From the NCBI GenBank assembly GCA_934277375.1, contig CAKQTZ010000006.1, positions 62,001-126,000 of the forward strand: DNA of 64,000 nt, read 5' to 3'. Both the position numbers and the translations under genes were made by a program. This document shows positions 27,049 through 36,809 of the stretch, piece after piece. The notes under the pieces were generated by a model. The model saw only the letters and a program-made list of their open reading frames with translations, searched no databases and was not told the origin of the DNA. Numbering within the stretch: position 1 is the stretch's first letter; each line of letters opens with the position of its first letter. Source of the stretch: an uncultured Coprococcus sp. (GTDB lineage: Bacteria > Bacillota > Clostridia > Lachnospirales > Lachnospiraceae).

Positions 27049-27726
27049 TTATCCTATTGATTTAATTCCCTGCAGCCCCAGGTAAGTCACTTTATTCACC
27101 CCCTCTACCTTCTTAAGCCATTCTATGCCCTCATCTGGCACCTCCTGATCACATTCAATAACCATAACCGCTTCCCCTCCCCGACCGGCACGGTATAACT
27201 GCATGGTCGCAATATTAACGCTCTTGTGGGCAAGCATAGATGTAACCTCTGCAACATGCCCTGGCTGATCCTGATTGTGGACAACTAAGGTAGGATAGTT
27301 TCCCGAAAAATTTGTCTCAATACCATCTATCTCTGCTATATTAATTCTTGACCCTCCCAAAGACTGGCCTATAACCTCAAGTGTCCGACCTGACATACTG
27401 GTCAGAAGTAACTGTGCCGTATTCGGGTGAGCTTCCTTGAGAACAGCCTCACCAAATTCAACCTTGATACCTTCTCTATACGCAATCTCCAAAGCATCAG
27501 GAATATGTATATCATCCGGCTCCATTCCCAAAAGTCCCGCAACCAGAGCTTTTCTAGTTCCATGCCCTTTCCCTGTTGTCAGAAATGATCCATAAAGTAG
27601 TATCTTTGCCACAGCCAGTTCTTCGCCCAACAATTTTCTACTTATATAGCCTATCTTTACTGCCCCCGCTGTATGTGAACTTGATGGTCCAACCATAACC
27701 GGCCCCATGATATCAAATATATTCAT
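27049..27726 (-). CDS. sdaAB: L-serine dehydratase, beta subunit with ACT domain
   Basis: 225 residues. The N-terminal domain begins MNIFDIMGPVMVGPSSSHTA, the conserved serine dehydratase beta signature, and continues with GYISRKLLGE. From about residue 150 there is an ACT domain (NYPTLVVHNQDQPGHVAEVT), which usually binds serine or stabilises the dimer. With sdaAA it forms the two-subunit enzyme of Gram-positive bacteria. It starts the operon; a long AT-rich perfect inverted repeat lies about 130 bp upstream. Confidence 0.93.
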   Translation of the reverse strand: MNIFDIMGPVMVGPSSSHTAGAVKIGYISRKLLGEELAVAKILLYGSFLTTGKGHGTRKALVAGLLGMEPDDIHIPDALEIAYREGIKVEFGEAVLKEAHPNTAQLLLTSMSGRTLEVIGQSLGGSRINIAEIDGIETNFSGNYPTLVVHNQDQPGHVAEVTSMLAHKSVNIATMQLYRAGRGGEAVMVIECDQEVPDEGIEWLKKVEGVNKVTYLGLQGIKSIG

Positions 27727-27857
27727 ACATGAACATCTCCTTACCGTCTTCTTTCTTTGTACATATACCCTATTTTACAACTAAATCTGGTTTATTTTTT
27801 TAGTTTTTTTGTAATTGAATCTTGTTTTATTTTATTATTTATCAGTCTCCAAAGCCA

Positions 27858-27896
27858 CTATACAAAATGTATATTTTTTGTATACATTTTGTATAG
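27858..27896. promoter_or_regulatory. Perfect 16-bp inverted repeat between sdaAB and the RAYT gene
   Basis: CTATACAAAATGTATA (27858-27873) and its exact complement (27881-27896) flank TTTTTTG. The site lies between two divergent genes. It could be an operator for sdaAB or a bidirectional terminator-like hairpin. Confidence 0.6.
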
Positions 27897-27994
27897 TATG
27901 CACAATCGTATGGACATTGTTTTGTGCAAATGATACAATAGTTTCAAATTGATAATTCATATGGGAGCATCCCATTCACATATTACAAAGGAAG

Positions 27995-28597
27995 GTGATT
28001 ACTATCGCAAGAAAAACAAGAGAATGGTTTTCCGGAGCAACATATCATCTAATGGAGCGAGGTGTAAGACGAAATATAATTTTCCATGATGATATTGACT
28101 ACAAATATTTTTTAAAAATTATGCGAAAATCTGCAGAAAAATACGAATGCCAAATTCATGCGTATTGTTTAATGTCAAATCATTTTCATCTGCTTTTAGA
28201 AACAGGTGATATACAAATCTCAGATTTCATGAGATATTTGGTGAGCATATATGCCATGTACTATAACCGTAAATACGAACAAAAAGGTCACGTATTTGAA
28301 GGGAGATATAAGTCTTACCTGATAACCACCGATGAATACTTTCTGCAAACCAGTAGGTATATCCATCTCAACCCTGTCAAAGCAAATATAGTCTCTAATC
28401 CATCCGATTACAGATGGAGCTCATACAGATACATATTTAGGAATGTTGACGATAACATCATAAAGCGTCAAAAAACACTGAATTATTTCCGTCCTCAAAA
28501 GTTTTCTGGCTATCGAAATTTTGTAGAAGGAACATCTCAAAGACACCCCAATCTAGAACTTGAAATCATGAAGGATATTGGAGAATATGAAGTTTAG
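27995..28597 (+). CDS. REP-associated tyrosine transposase (RAYT, Y1 family)
   Basis: 200 residues on the plus strand, opposite to nearly all neighbours. It has the HUH metal motif in AYCLMSNHFHLLLET near residue 62, EQKGHVFEGRYKSYLI near 98, and the family signature YIHLNPVKAN with the candidate catalytic Tyr near 125. RAYTs are single-stranded DNA nucleases of the IS200-like group that bind REP palindromes and are thought to spread them. Palindromes of one family lie just past its stop (28641-28716) and elsewhere in the window. Start: GTG at 27995 with AAAGGAAG before it; the family usually begins near the ARKTREW segment, so an ATC or ATT start a few codons later is possible. A small hairpin, ATGGGA/TCCCAT, lies at 27961-27975. 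Confidence 0.88.
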   Translation: MITIARKTREWFSGATYHLMERGVRRNIIFHDDIDYKYFLKIMRKSAEKYECQIHAYCLMSNHFHLLLETGDIQISDFMRYLVSIYAMYYNRKYEQKGHVFEGRYKSYLITTDEYFLQTSRYIHLNPVKANIVSNPSDYRWSSYRYIFRNVDDNIIKRQKTLNYFRPQKFSGYRNFVEGTSQRHPNLELEIMKDIGEYEV

Positions 28598-28640
28598 TTT
28601 CTATTCATTTTTACAGGTTTTCTTCATTGATATTTGCGTT

Positions 28641-28716
28641 GGGGTCAGACCCTTTTTTTTGCACCGGGGGTCAGGCCCCTGTCGTTTCCGGTCAAATCAA
28701 ACGGGGGTCAGGCCCC
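28641..28716. repeat. REP-like palindrome cluster 2 (3' of RAYT)
   Basis: Three units: 28641-28652 (GGGGTCAGACCC), 28666-28679 and 28703-28716 (both GGGGGTCAGGCCCC followed by TGTCGTTT). It fills the gap between the RAYT stop and the convergent GH36 stop. Confidence 0.85.
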
Positions 28717-28805
28717 TGTCGTTTTAAAAAGCAAAAGCAGTGATAAGCATTATCTATATCAAATGTTATCACTGCCCCCATATTTTATATTACAAATGTA
28801 TATAT

Positions 28806-31106
28806 CTATGCCTTAAGCACATAAAGTCTTGAGTCATAATCCCCACAAGGCAAATCCTCTCCGACTATCTCTCCCGCAGATGTATCGCTGGTGATGAGAC
28901 CGAGATTCATCAGTTCATCGCCATAGCATGATGGGCCTGCTATGACATTGTCATCTGAAACCTTTTCATTTATCAGCTTTCCATCAGGAGTCTTGCTCAC
29001 TGTGAGTGCCTGACCTCCGAGCACATTGCATCTGTATAATGCATTCGGATCGAGACCGTGGAGCTTCATTCTGGTGAAGCATTTGTTAGGTGTGTAGAGT
29101 GTTCTAAACCATGCAACGATGGCAGTCTTCTTATCGTCTGATACGACCATCCATCCACACTCCTCATCGTCAAATGGACTTGCAAGTCTGTAAAATGTTC
29201 CGTACTGGATCACCTCACGGTATGACTTCATAAACTTAACCTGCTTTTTGACTTCCTCTATCTCCTCTGCTGTGAGCTTATTAAGATCAAGTTCATATCC
29301 AAATGTTCCAAAATATGCAGCATTTGCACGAGTCTTAAGCGGTGCCTCACGTCTTGTCTGATGATTTGGCACTACTGAAACATGGCTTCCCATACTGCTT
29401 ATCGGATAGCACATAGACGTTCCGTACTGTATCTTGATTCTTTCTACGGCATCCGTATCATCACTTGTCCATCCCTGTGGCGCATAGTAAAGGATGCCCG
29501 GGTCAAAACGTCCGCCACCACTGGCACATGATTCAAAAAGTACATGTGGGAATGTGCTGGTCAGTCTCTCATACAGATCATATACTCCGAGTATATATCT
29601 GTGGAACACTTCGCCCTGTCTGTCAGCAGGAAGTGCTGCACTATAGCACTCGGTAATACTTCTGTTCATATCCCACTTCACATATGATACTTTAGCAGTG
29701 CTTAGTATCTTTGCCATCATCTCATATATTCTGTCAACGACCTCTTTTCTGGAGAAATCCAGAACATACTGGTATCTTCCGTGTGAGTCATGTCTGCCTG
29801 GAACCGAGAGTATCCAGTCTGGATGCTCCCTGTAGAGGTCTGAGTCTTTATTTGTCATCTCAGGCTCGAACCAGAGTCCGAACTTCAAGCCTACTTTCTC
29901 TATATCATCTGCGATTCCTGTGATTCCCTCCGGGAGTCTGTCAGGATTTGCCACCCAGTCTCCAAGACCTGCATGATCTGTAGTTCTGGCTCCAAACCAT
30001 CCATCGTCAAGGACGAACAGCTCAACTCCACATTCCTTTGCCTTCTGGGCGATGGCTATAAGCTTCTCTCTGGTGAAATCAAAATATGTAGCCTCCCAGT
30101 TGTTGATGAGGATTGGTCTCGGCTTGTCTCTCCACTCGCCTCTTGCAAGTCTCTTCTGATACAGCTTGTGGAATGTCTGGCTCATCTTGTTGAGTCCCTG
30201 ATCCGAATACACGATGACTGCCTCAGGAGTCTGGAAATGCTCACCTGCATCAAGCTTCCAGTCAAATGTATCCGGATTTATTCCGGCAAGAATACGGGCT
30301 GTATTTCTCGTGTCAACCTCTGCCTGTATCTTGAAATTGCCGCTGTAGACAAGGCTTATTCCGATTGCCTCTCCCTGGTTCTCGTCCGTTGTCTCTCTCT
30401 TTAGTGCGATGAACGGATTATGCTCATGAGATGAATGGCCACGGTTGCTTCCTATGGACTGTACTCCCTGCTCAAGATCTCTTGTTATTATATGCCGCTC
30501 TCTTGCCCATGCGCCTGAGAGCTGCATCCACTGGTAATCAGGATCTGGGAGATCCAGACACATGCTGTAGGCAGTGGTGAGATGTACCGCCTCTGTGCCT
30601 TCATTTACATACTCTACGCTCTTCGCTATGACCGGTCTGTCACTCCATATCGTATAGAGCATTCTCGCCTTTATGCCTGTGAGTGAATCCTTCAATGTGA
30701 TGATCAGAGTCTCCGCCTCATCATCATTCTCTGTGTAGGTTGCCGGCAACGACTCAAGTTTTGGCTTGCCTGCATTTACCTCATGTGATACATACACAAA
30801 ATCTGATATCCTGCTGCCATTTGACTGAAGAACCTCCACCATCGGCGTCCTGTAATCGGTGGTTCCGTATACAGGAAGCTCCTGCTTCACCGACTCAAGA
30901 GAGAACAACCTGTCGTCGTCATATATATACTGGAACATAGGTCTCTGGACAAGCTCCAGAAGATGTGAAAAATCCTCTCTGTCCCTTATCGCCTTGCCAT
31001 AGTACAGATTTCCCAGATGTCCGTTTGGGAGCACTGTCATGATATAGCTTATCTCACCATTTGTAAGGTGAAATGTCATTGTCTCTTCGTGAAATATAAT
31101 ACCCAT
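28806..31106 (-). CDS. Alpha-galactosidase, glycoside hydrolase family 36
   Basis: A 766-residue cytoplasmic enzyme (no signal peptide) releasing terminal alpha-galactose from raffinose-type sugars or melibiose. The N-terminal beta-sandwich covers about residues 1-330. The barrel then has LFVLDDGWFGARTTDHAGLG, WFEPEM, the nucleophile segment VSYVKWDMNRSITE, ESCASGGGRFD, and the acid/base segment WTSDDTDAVERIKIQYG. These match bacterial GH36 enzymes of similar length. The start at 31106 has GGAGA 8 bases upstream; a longer form begins 13 codons earlier without support. It lies downstream of GH13 and the ABC genes, separated by REP-like palindromes, and is probably expressed with them. Confidence 0.93.
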   Translation of the reverse strand: MGIIFHEETMTFHLTNGEISYIMTVLPNGHLGNLYYGKAIRDREDFSHLLELVQRPMFQYIYDDDRLFSLESVKQELPVYGTTDYRTPMVEVLQSNGSRISDFVYVSHEVNAGKPKLESLPATYTENDDEAETLIITLKDSLTGIKARMLYTIWSDRPVIAKSVEYVNEGTEAVHLTTAYSMCLDLPDPDYQWMQLSGAWARERHIITRDLEQGVQSIGSNRGHSSHEHNPFIALKRETTDENQGEAIGISLVYSGNFKIQAEVDTRNTARILAGINPDTFDWKLDAGEHFQTPEAVIVYSDQGLNKMSQTFHKLYQKRLARGEWRDKPRPILINNWEATYFDFTREKLIAIAQKAKECGVELFVLDDGWFGARTTDHAGLGDWVANPDRLPEGITGIADDIEKVGLKFGLWFEPEMTNKDSDLYREHPDWILSVPGRHDSHGRYQYVLDFSRKEVVDRIYEMMAKILSTAKVSYVKWDMNRSITECYSAALPADRQGEVFHRYILGVYDLYERLTSTFPHVLFESCASGGGRFDPGILYYAPQGWTSDDTDAVERIKIQYGTSMCYPISSMGSHVSVVPNHQTRREAPLKTRANAAYFGTFGYELDLNKLTAEEIEEVKKQVKFMKSYREVIQYGTFYRLASPFDDEECGWMVVSDDKKTAIVAWFRTLYTPNKCFTRMKLHGLDPNALYRCNVLGGQALTVSKTPDGKLINEKVSDDNVIAGPSCYGDELMNLGLITSDTSAGEIVGEDLPCGDYDSRLYVLKA

Positions 31107-31149
31107 AAGTGTGTCTCCTTTTCTCCATTTATTTGCATGCCCCAAACTG

Positions 31150-31455
31150 AGGGGTCAGGCCCTTCCAGTCAAGGGGTCAGGCCCTTCTGACCCAAAGGCT
31201 CTTTCTAATAAGATAATTTTATTATTTGTAAAAATGATTTTATATGGGAAAAAGTTGAGAAAATATGGCTTGTATAACGTTTTGGTGCCAATATTTATAT
31301 ACTGAACTTACATTATTTCATATACACAGTCGTCATTAACATTTAAACAAAAGGGCCTGACCCCTTTGCGACATGACTCCCTTTGCTACATGGGGCCTGA
31401 CCCCTTTGCGACAAACTGCAAAAGGAGACGGAGGGGCCTGACCCCATCCGTCTCC
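31150..31455. repeat. REP-like palindrome clusters 3 and 4 (between GH13 and GH36)
   Basis: Units at 31150-31164 and 31172-31186 (AGGGGTCAGGCCCTT type), then 31350-31367, 31391-31405 and a long-armed unit at 31424-31455 whose GGAGACGGA arms pair across GGGGCCTGACCCC. The long-armed unit is 5 bp past the GH13 stop and may act as a terminator or 3' stabiliser. The stretch 31187-31349 between the clusters is AT-rich and shows no gene. Confidence 0.85.
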
Positions 31456-31460
31456 TATAA

Positions 31461-33158
31461 CTAAACCGTATACACCACAGTCTCATAAGGTCTGAGTGTA
31501 CCATCGTAATCCGCATAATTACCCATAAGCACATCCGCAGTCTCAGAAATTGCGTAGCTCACATTCTCGCCGGTCATGTTGACAACAACATATACCGATC
31601 TGTCTGCGCTTTCTGCATTTGCTCCAGTTCCACATGCATGCTCAATCTGAACCGGCTTGCGCCTGTACACTATGATTCCTGCATTATCCGTCTCCACATC
31701 CTCCAGGTCTCCGTAGATGAGAGTCTGTGTGTACTCTGAGTGATTTCTGAGCTGTATCATCGCCTTATAAAAGTTAAGCACAGAATCCTTATCAGCGCTC
31801 TCAAGCTCCACTGTCTGGCGGTCACACTGATTGTTGCATGCCAGCCATGGCTCATGCACTGAGAATCCGAAGTTCTTATCGCTGTTCCACTGCATCGGAA
31901 GCCTCGACTGATCGCGGCTCCTGATATTTACGGATTCCATCGCCTCTGCTTCGCTGTATCCGGCATCAAGACATCTCGCATACTGTCCCTTGGAATTGAT
32001 ATCGTCGAGCTCATCTATGTTGTCAAAATGAGTATTGACCATGCCAAGCTCCTGCCCCTGATATACAAATGGAGTGCCCTTCAGGAAGAAGAACAGCGCG
32101 CCAAGCGCCTTTGCCATCTGTGTTCTGTATTCAGGAATATCTCCGGCTGGGAAGTATTTGCCTATACTTCTAGGCTGATCGTGGTTTTCCAGATAATTTG
32201 CTGCCCATCCGATCTTCTTCACAAGCCTCTGGTTTGTGAACAGCTTGTCCTTGAACTCCTCTATCGTCCAGTCTCTCTGGTGAAGCCAGAGATCGCCCGG
32301 ATTGATATCTATGTCTGTGTAGCTGAAGTCAAATATCATGGAGAAATGTCCATCTCTTCCAATGTATCTGTCCAAATCCTCATTTGGAACTCCAGGAGTC
32401 TCTGCGACAGTCACAAAGTCTCCTCTGCCATATGTGTTGAGTTTTAACTCGTGAAGAAACTCATCTATTCCCGGTCTGTTGAGACAGCATTTGCCAACAT
32501 CGCATCTGCCGTCCTCGCCGTCTGACGGCATAGGCGAGAATGAGAGGTCTTTCTTGATAAATGTGATGGCATCCATTCGGAATCCGGCAACTCCCTTGTC
32601 GAGCCACCAGTTCATCATGTCGTAAAGCTCCTGTCTCATCTCCTCACATTCCCAGTTGAGATCCGGCTGCTCCTTCGCAAATGAATGGAAATACCAGCTG
32701 CCATCCTCAATCTGTGTCCATGTGCTTCCACCGAAGTTAGATCTGAGATCTGCAAGTCCATCTATACTGTCCTTAAATATATAGTAATTTCTGTATTTGC
32801 TGTGTCTGTCCCGGCACGCCTCCTGGAACCATCTGTGCTGGTCTGATGTGTGATTGATGACCATGTCCATGATGATCTTGATGCCATTTTCATTTGCACA
32901 TCTTATAAGTTCATCCGCATCCTCTATGGTTCCAAACTCAGGATTAACATCATAGTAATCCGATATGTCATATCCGTTGTCCTTCATAGGCGACTTGAAG
33001 AATGGACATATCCACACAGCGGTCACGCCAAGTTCTTTGAGGTACGGCAATTTCTCGGTTATTCCCTTCAGATCTCCTATGCCATCTCCGTTGCTGTCAT
33101 AGAAGCTTCTAGGGTATATCTGGTAAAATACCGCCTCTTTCCACCATTTTTTGTCCAT
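31461..33158 (-). CDS. Alpha-glucosidase, glycoside hydrolase family 13 (oligo-1,6-glucosidase type)
   Basis: A 565-residue cytoplasmic GH13 enzyme. It has YQIYPRSFYDSNGDGIGDLK, MDMVINHTSD (region I), GVAGFRMDAITFI with the nucleophile Asp (region II), FVTVAETPG with the acid/base Glu (region III), and YLENHDQPRS with the transition-state Asp (region IV). The layout resembles oligo-1,6-glucosidases and related alpha-glucosidases that cut isomaltose, panose or sucrose. It lies 9 bp downstream of the ABC permease, so the transported sugar is probably its substrate. Confidence 0.92.
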   Translation of the reverse strand: MDKKWWKEAVFYQIYPRSFYDSNGDGIGDLKGITEKLPYLKELGVTAVWICPFFKSPMKDNGYDISDYYDVNPEFGTIEDADELIRCANENGIKIIMDMVINHTSDQHRWFQEACRDRHSKYRNYYIFKDSIDGLADLRSNFGGSTWTQIEDGSWYFHSFAKEQPDLNWECEEMRQELYDMMNWWLDKGVAGFRMDAITFIKKDLSFSPMPSDGEDGRCDVGKCCLNRPGIDEFLHELKLNTYGRGDFVTVAETPGVPNEDLDRYIGRDGHFSMIFDFSYTDIDINPGDLWLHQRDWTIEEFKDKLFTNQRLVKKIGWAANYLENHDQPRSIGKYFPAGDIPEYRTQMAKALGALFFFLKGTPFVYQGQELGMVNTHFDNIDELDDINSKGQYARCLDAGYSEAEAMESVNIRSRDQSRLPMQWNSDKNFGFSVHEPWLACNNQCDRQTVELESADKDSVLNFYKAMIQLRNHSEYTQTLIYGDLEDVETDNAGIIVYRRKPVQIEHACGTGANAESADRSVYVVVNMTGENVSYAISETADVLMGNYADYDGTLRPYETVVYTV

Positions 33159-33167
33159 ATTTTATGT

Positions 33168-34004
33168 TTATCCTTTCACAGCTCCGGCTGAAATTCCCTC
33201 GATGATATTCTTCTGAAGTATGATGAATATGATCACGATAGGGATGATACAGAGAAGTACTGCAGGGAAGATGAGCTCCCATGGATTTCCGTACTGTCCT
33301 GACAGACTCTTTGCATAATATAAGCTCAGCGTGAGCGTCTTTTTGTCGTTATTTCCTATTACGAGGAATGGAAGAAGGTAATCGTTCCATATCCACACTG
33401 CATTTGTGATGACAACTGTCATTGTCGTCGGTTTTAAGAGTGGCATTACCACGTATCTGTATATCTGGAATATATTTGCTCCATCGAGCATGGCTGCCTC
33501 CTCAAGTGACAGCGGGATACTCTTGATGAATCCTCTGTACAGCAGAACCGACATACTGATTCCAAATCCTCCATACATAAGGATCAGACCTGGTGTGTTC
33601 TTGAGTCCCAGCTTGTCCATCAGTGATACCAACGGGTACATAACTGACTGGAAAGGTATGAGCATGGCTGCTGTGTATGCTATGAAGAGTATATTTGCCA
33701 CCTTGGAATCTGTCCTGGCAATTGCCCATGCGGCAAATGAAGATATGACCACGATAAGTGCCACAGCCGCAACTGTTATGAGTACTGTCTGAAGCAGGCT
33801 GCTGCCGAGATTTATCTGCTCAGCTGCATTCTTCAGATAGTCCAGATTCCATGACTTCGGGAGAGCTATTGGAGATGCTACTATCTCCTGCTGTCCCTTG
33901 AATGAGTTGACGATCAGGAACCATATCGGGAATATGGTCACGATTGCCAATACAGCGAGTATAACCACTATGAGTGTTTTTTTGATCTTGCCTTTTACTC
34001 CCAT
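33168..34004 (-). CDS. Carbohydrate ABC transporter permease (MalG type)
   Basis: 278 residues with six predicted membrane helices, the first near residues 10-30. The EAA loop that contacts the ATPase reads LEEAAMLDGANIFQIYRYVV near residue 172. Family CUT1, taking up oligosaccharides. It shares its first base with the last of the partner permease stop (34004), so is translationally coupled. No ATPase (MsmX-like) gene lies nearby; such importers commonly share one encoded elsewhere. Confidence 0.93.
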   Translation of the reverse strand: MGVKGKIKKTLIVVILAVLAIVTIFPIWFLIVNSFKGQQEIVASPIALPKSWNLDYLKNAAEQINLGSSLLQTVLITVAAVALIVVISSFAAWAIARTDSKVANILFIAYTAAMLIPFQSVMYPLVSLMDKLGLKNTPGLILMYGGFGISMSVLLYRGFIKSIPLSLEEAAMLDGANIFQIYRYVVMPLLKPTTMTVVITNAVWIWNDYLLPFLVIGNNDKKTLTLSLYYAKSLSGQYGNPWELIFPAVLLCIIPIVIIFIILQKNIIEGISAGAVKG

Positions 34005-34900
34005 TATGATTCAATCTCCTTTCTCTTAGTGATCATTACCTGAGCTATAGATATAACTGCAATGATAACGAAGAATATAACTGCCTGTGCCTGTGCCTCT
34101 CCGTATGCCGGAGGAGAGCTCTCTCTTACTGTTTTCAGTATCATGTAAGATATCATGGTCGTTCCGAAATTGCCTTCTGTCAGTGAAACGTTGAGGTCAA
34201 GCATCTTGAAGCTGTTTGCCAGTGACATGAAGAGCACTATCGTAAATGAAGGCATGAGAAGCGGAAGTGTGATCTTCCTGAAGCTTGTCCAGCCTGTAGC
34301 GCCATCTATTCTGGCAGCCTCATAAATATCCTCTGAAATATTGTTGAGTCCGTTGAGGTAGATTATCAGGTAGTAACCTGCAACCTGCCACACACCAACG
34401 ATTGCATATGCCAGAAGTGCTTTCCACTGATTCTGAAGCATGTTGTTGAGCACCTCTACATGTACCACACCGTCTGTACCAAACAGTGTCTGTGAAAATA
34501 CATTTTCAAATATGAAACGCCATACATAACCCATGGCGAGCATTCCAAGTACATATGGAAGGAACAGTACCGTTCTGAAAAGTCCCTTGCCCTTGGTGAG
34601 CTTCTTGATCATGAGTGCCAGAAGAAGACTGACAACATTCTGTGCTATTACTGCGAGTACAGCATATATGGCCGTGTATCCAAGTGACTGAAGGAAATCC
34701 TTCGACTTGAATATGCTTGTATAATTCTTAAGTCCCACCAGTGCGTTCCACCAGTGCTCCCCACCTACGAAGTATGAACCTCTCCACTCAGTGAAGGAGT
34801 AGATCACACCCTCTATAAAAGGAACTATGATAACCAGCAGAAACAACACTATAGAAGGCAGAACCATAAACCAGAATTTTCTCTTGTAAAATCTCTTCAT
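34004..34900 (-). CDS. Carbohydrate ABC transporter permease (MalF type)
   Basis: 298 residues with six membrane helices beginning FWFMVLPSIVLFLLVIIVPF. The EAA loop reads IYEAARIDGATGWTSFRKIT near residue 200. It forms the CUT1 channel with the MalG-type protein. The start at 34900 has GGAAAGGAAA upstream; an ORF extension of 18 codons overlaps a hairpin and is rejected. Confidence 0.93.
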   Translation of the reverse strand: MKRFYKRKFWFMVLPSIVLFLLVIIVPFIEGVIYSFTEWRGSYFVGGEHWWNALVGLKNYTSIFKSKDFLQSLGYTAIYAVLAVIAQNVVSLLLALMIKKLTKGKGLFRTVLFLPYVLGMLAMGYVWRFIFENVFSQTLFGTDGVVHVEVLNNMLQNQWKALLAYAIVGVWQVAGYYLIIYLNGLNNISEDIYEAARIDGATGWTSFRKITLPLLMPSFTIVLFMSLANSFKMLDLNVSLTEGNFGTTMISYMILKTVRESSPPAYGEAQAQAVIFFVIIAVISIAQVMITKRKEIES

Positions 34901-34921
34901 AGTTTTTCCTTTCCTACATTT

Positions 34922-34964
34922 AGCACCAGCCTGATCCGAACCTTCTCCGGTCAAGGCTGGTGCT
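34922..34964 (-). promoter_or_regulatory. Intercistronic hairpin between binding-protein and permease genes
   Basis: AGCACCAGCCT and its perfect 11-bp complement enclose 21 bases. It sits between the binding-protein stop (35007) and the permease start. No T-run follows, so it may stabilise the upstream mRNA and lower permease expression, as in other binding-protein operons. Confidence 0.65.
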
Positions 34965-35006
34965 GCCTGTCAAATCGCCATCAGGAATCTGACATATTTT
35001 AAACTA

Positions 35007-36485
35007 CTACTCTTTGATGCTGTCCTTCCACTTTGTCAGTGCATCTTCCACGCCTGTTCTTATAGTGTTCTCATCCCACTGATCAGGATTTGTAAACAAC
35101 TGCTCCTGGATAGTTGCACCGATGGTGTTGAGTCCCCATGACTCAGGGAAAGCATCGAAGTCATTGCCCATCACAAGGTCATTGCTCATATAGTATACAA
35201 GTGAATTGCTGAGAGGATTCTCAAGCTTCTCGCTCTCGTCTGCGTTGAATGGGACAAATGCAAATTTGTTTGTGATGTAATCTTTTCCTGTATCTGATGT
35301 GTAGAGCCATACAAGGAAGTCCTCAGCGGCTTTCTGCTCCTCTTCTGAATCCTTCTTGTTGATAACGTAATACTGTGAAACGAACTCAGGGATTGAGCTG
35401 TTCATCTTGTCAACTGTAACGCCCTCTGCTGAGATATCACTCTGCTCAAGGTTAACCTTCATTGGGAGCATTGTAAGTCTTGATGCCTTGTCTGCATCCA
35501 CACCTGCGATGGTTCCGTATACCCAGTTACCCTGCTTGATGAACATTGCCTTACCCTCGGCAAATGTCTGAACTGCCTGATCATATCCTGTCACTGTTGA
35601 GTTGATGTACTCTGATCCACGCTCTACCTTGCCGCTTGGTCCTGCTGTGTAGCTTGAAAGCATATCGAGTTCCTGAACCATCTTTACAAGCGGCTCCTCA
35701 AGCTTATCAACATCTTCCTTTGTAGCTGCTGCCGTTGCATTATAGTTAGGGAATACTGCATTCAGTGCGTAGTTTGTATAGTGGTTTGCATATGTCCACT
35801 TCTCTGCACCCGCGATTGCAAATACTCCGTTCATGTTCTCTGTTGTGGCTGTCTTGTCTTTTGCTGTGGTGTATGCATTGCCTGAAAGTGTAACCTTCTC
35901 ACCGCCCTTGCCGTTTATGTAATCATCAATTGCCTTGATCATGCCTGTGAACTCTTCATAATTGGCACTTCTGTAATCAGCGACAAATGCGTCTGCGTTG
36001 TCAAGTCCAAATACATCACATATCATCTGTGTATCTGCGATAAGTCCGTAACCCTCTACGTTGTAAGGGATTCCGCAGCTTGCTCCGCTCTCATCTGCGA
36101 GCTGCATGCTCTCTGGGATTGAATCGTAGATTGACTTTAACTCCTCATTCTTTACTGATGTTGATGGAAGTACAAATCCGCCCTCGTTCCACTCTGTGAA
36201 CTGTGCCTGGTTTATCGCGTACAGTGTAGGATAGTTCTTGGAATTCATCTCTGATCTGAGTGTCTCCATGGTCTCCTGTGTGCCACATGTGTAAACCTTA
36301 ACCTTAACTCCTGTCTCTGTCTCATAATCCTTGCACAGATCCTGGATGCTGTCTGCGATCTCAGACTTTGTGTTGTAAATATACAGATCGTAATCCTTCT
36401 TTGCTGAACCACATCCTGTCATGGATGCAAGTCCCAGCATCATAGCTGCTGAAAGTGCACATGCTACAAATTTCTTTGCTCTCAT
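35007..36485 (-). CDS. Extracellular sugar-binding lipoprotein of the ABC transporter
   Basis: 492 residues. The signal peptide MRAKKFVACALSAAMMLGLA ends in the lipobox MTGCG, so Cys 26 is lipidated and the protein is tethered outside the membrane. The body is a family 1 solute-binding protein: YDLYIYNTKSEIADSIQDL, FAEGKAMFIKQGNWV (a ligand-side motif), and AAEDFLVWLYTSDTGKDYIT near the C terminus. It is the first gene of the transport and hydrolase operon, behind two LacI-type operators. Confidence 0.93.
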   Translation of the reverse strand: MRAKKFVACALSAAMMLGLASMTGCGSAKKDYDLYIYNTKSEIADSIQDLCKDYETETGVKVKVYTCGTQETMETLRSEMNSKNYPTLYAINQAQFTEWNEGGFVLPSTSVKNEELKSIYDSIPESMQLADESGASCGIPYNVEGYGLIADTQMICDVFGLDNADAFVADYRSANYEEFTGMIKAIDDYINGKGGEKVTLSGNAYTTAKDKTATTENMNGVFAIAGAEKWTYANHYTNYALNAVFPNYNATAAATKEDVDKLEEPLVKMVQELDMLSSYTAGPSGKVERGSEYINSTVTGYDQAVQTFAEGKAMFIKQGNWVYGTIAGVDADKASRLTMLPMKVNLEQSDISAEGVTVDKMNSSIPEFVSQYYVINKKDSEEEQKAAEDFLVWLYTSDTGKDYITNKFAFVPFNADESEKLENPLSNSLVYYMSNDLVMGNDFDAFPESWGLNTIGATIQEQLFTNPDQWDENTIRTGVEDALTKWKDSIKE

Positions 36486-36580
36486 AACCTTTTCTCCTTT
36501 TCTTGCTTTGAATTTTCCCTCTTGTTAATTCTCGCTATCATTTATATTGTTCCGATAAAACACATTTCATAAGCGCTTAA

Positions 36581-36596
36581 ATGAAACATGTTTCAT
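36581..36596. promoter_or_regulatory. LacI-family operator, downstream site
   Basis: ATGAAACATGTTTCAT is a perfect palindrome, extended by two bases on each side. It lies within the transcribed leader of the binding-protein gene, 34 bp from the second operator. Confidence 0.8.
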
Positions 36597-36604
36597 TTGC
36601 ATTA

Positions 36605-36633
36605 AGATTATCATATGAAACATGTTTCGTCAA
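36605..36633 (-). promoter_or_regulatory. Promoter of the sugar-uptake operon with overlapping operator
   Basis: Minus-strand TTGACG (36628-36633) and TAATCT (36605-36610) are 17 bp apart. The operator ATGAAACATGTTTCGT occupies 36615-36630, covering the spacer and part of the -35 box, so bound repressor would block RNA polymerase. Confidence 0.7.
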
Positions 36634-36809
36634 TAGGGGATTTATAGAATTTATAGATTTTGTATCTTTCTGACTTATTTCTTGCAAAAAGCGATAATTT
36701 TGTGACTTTAAAGACCTTCACAGGTGAACTTACACTTGAAATTCGTATCGCTGTTACGGCGAACTCAAAGCTCTCGTAAAAGCACAGATTATTGTTTGTA
36801 CCCGCATAA

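Noticed and set aside
31343..31534. Minus-strand open frame over the end of the GH13 gene
   Set aside because: Its C-terminal part is repeat-encoded and the rest is a shadow of GH13.
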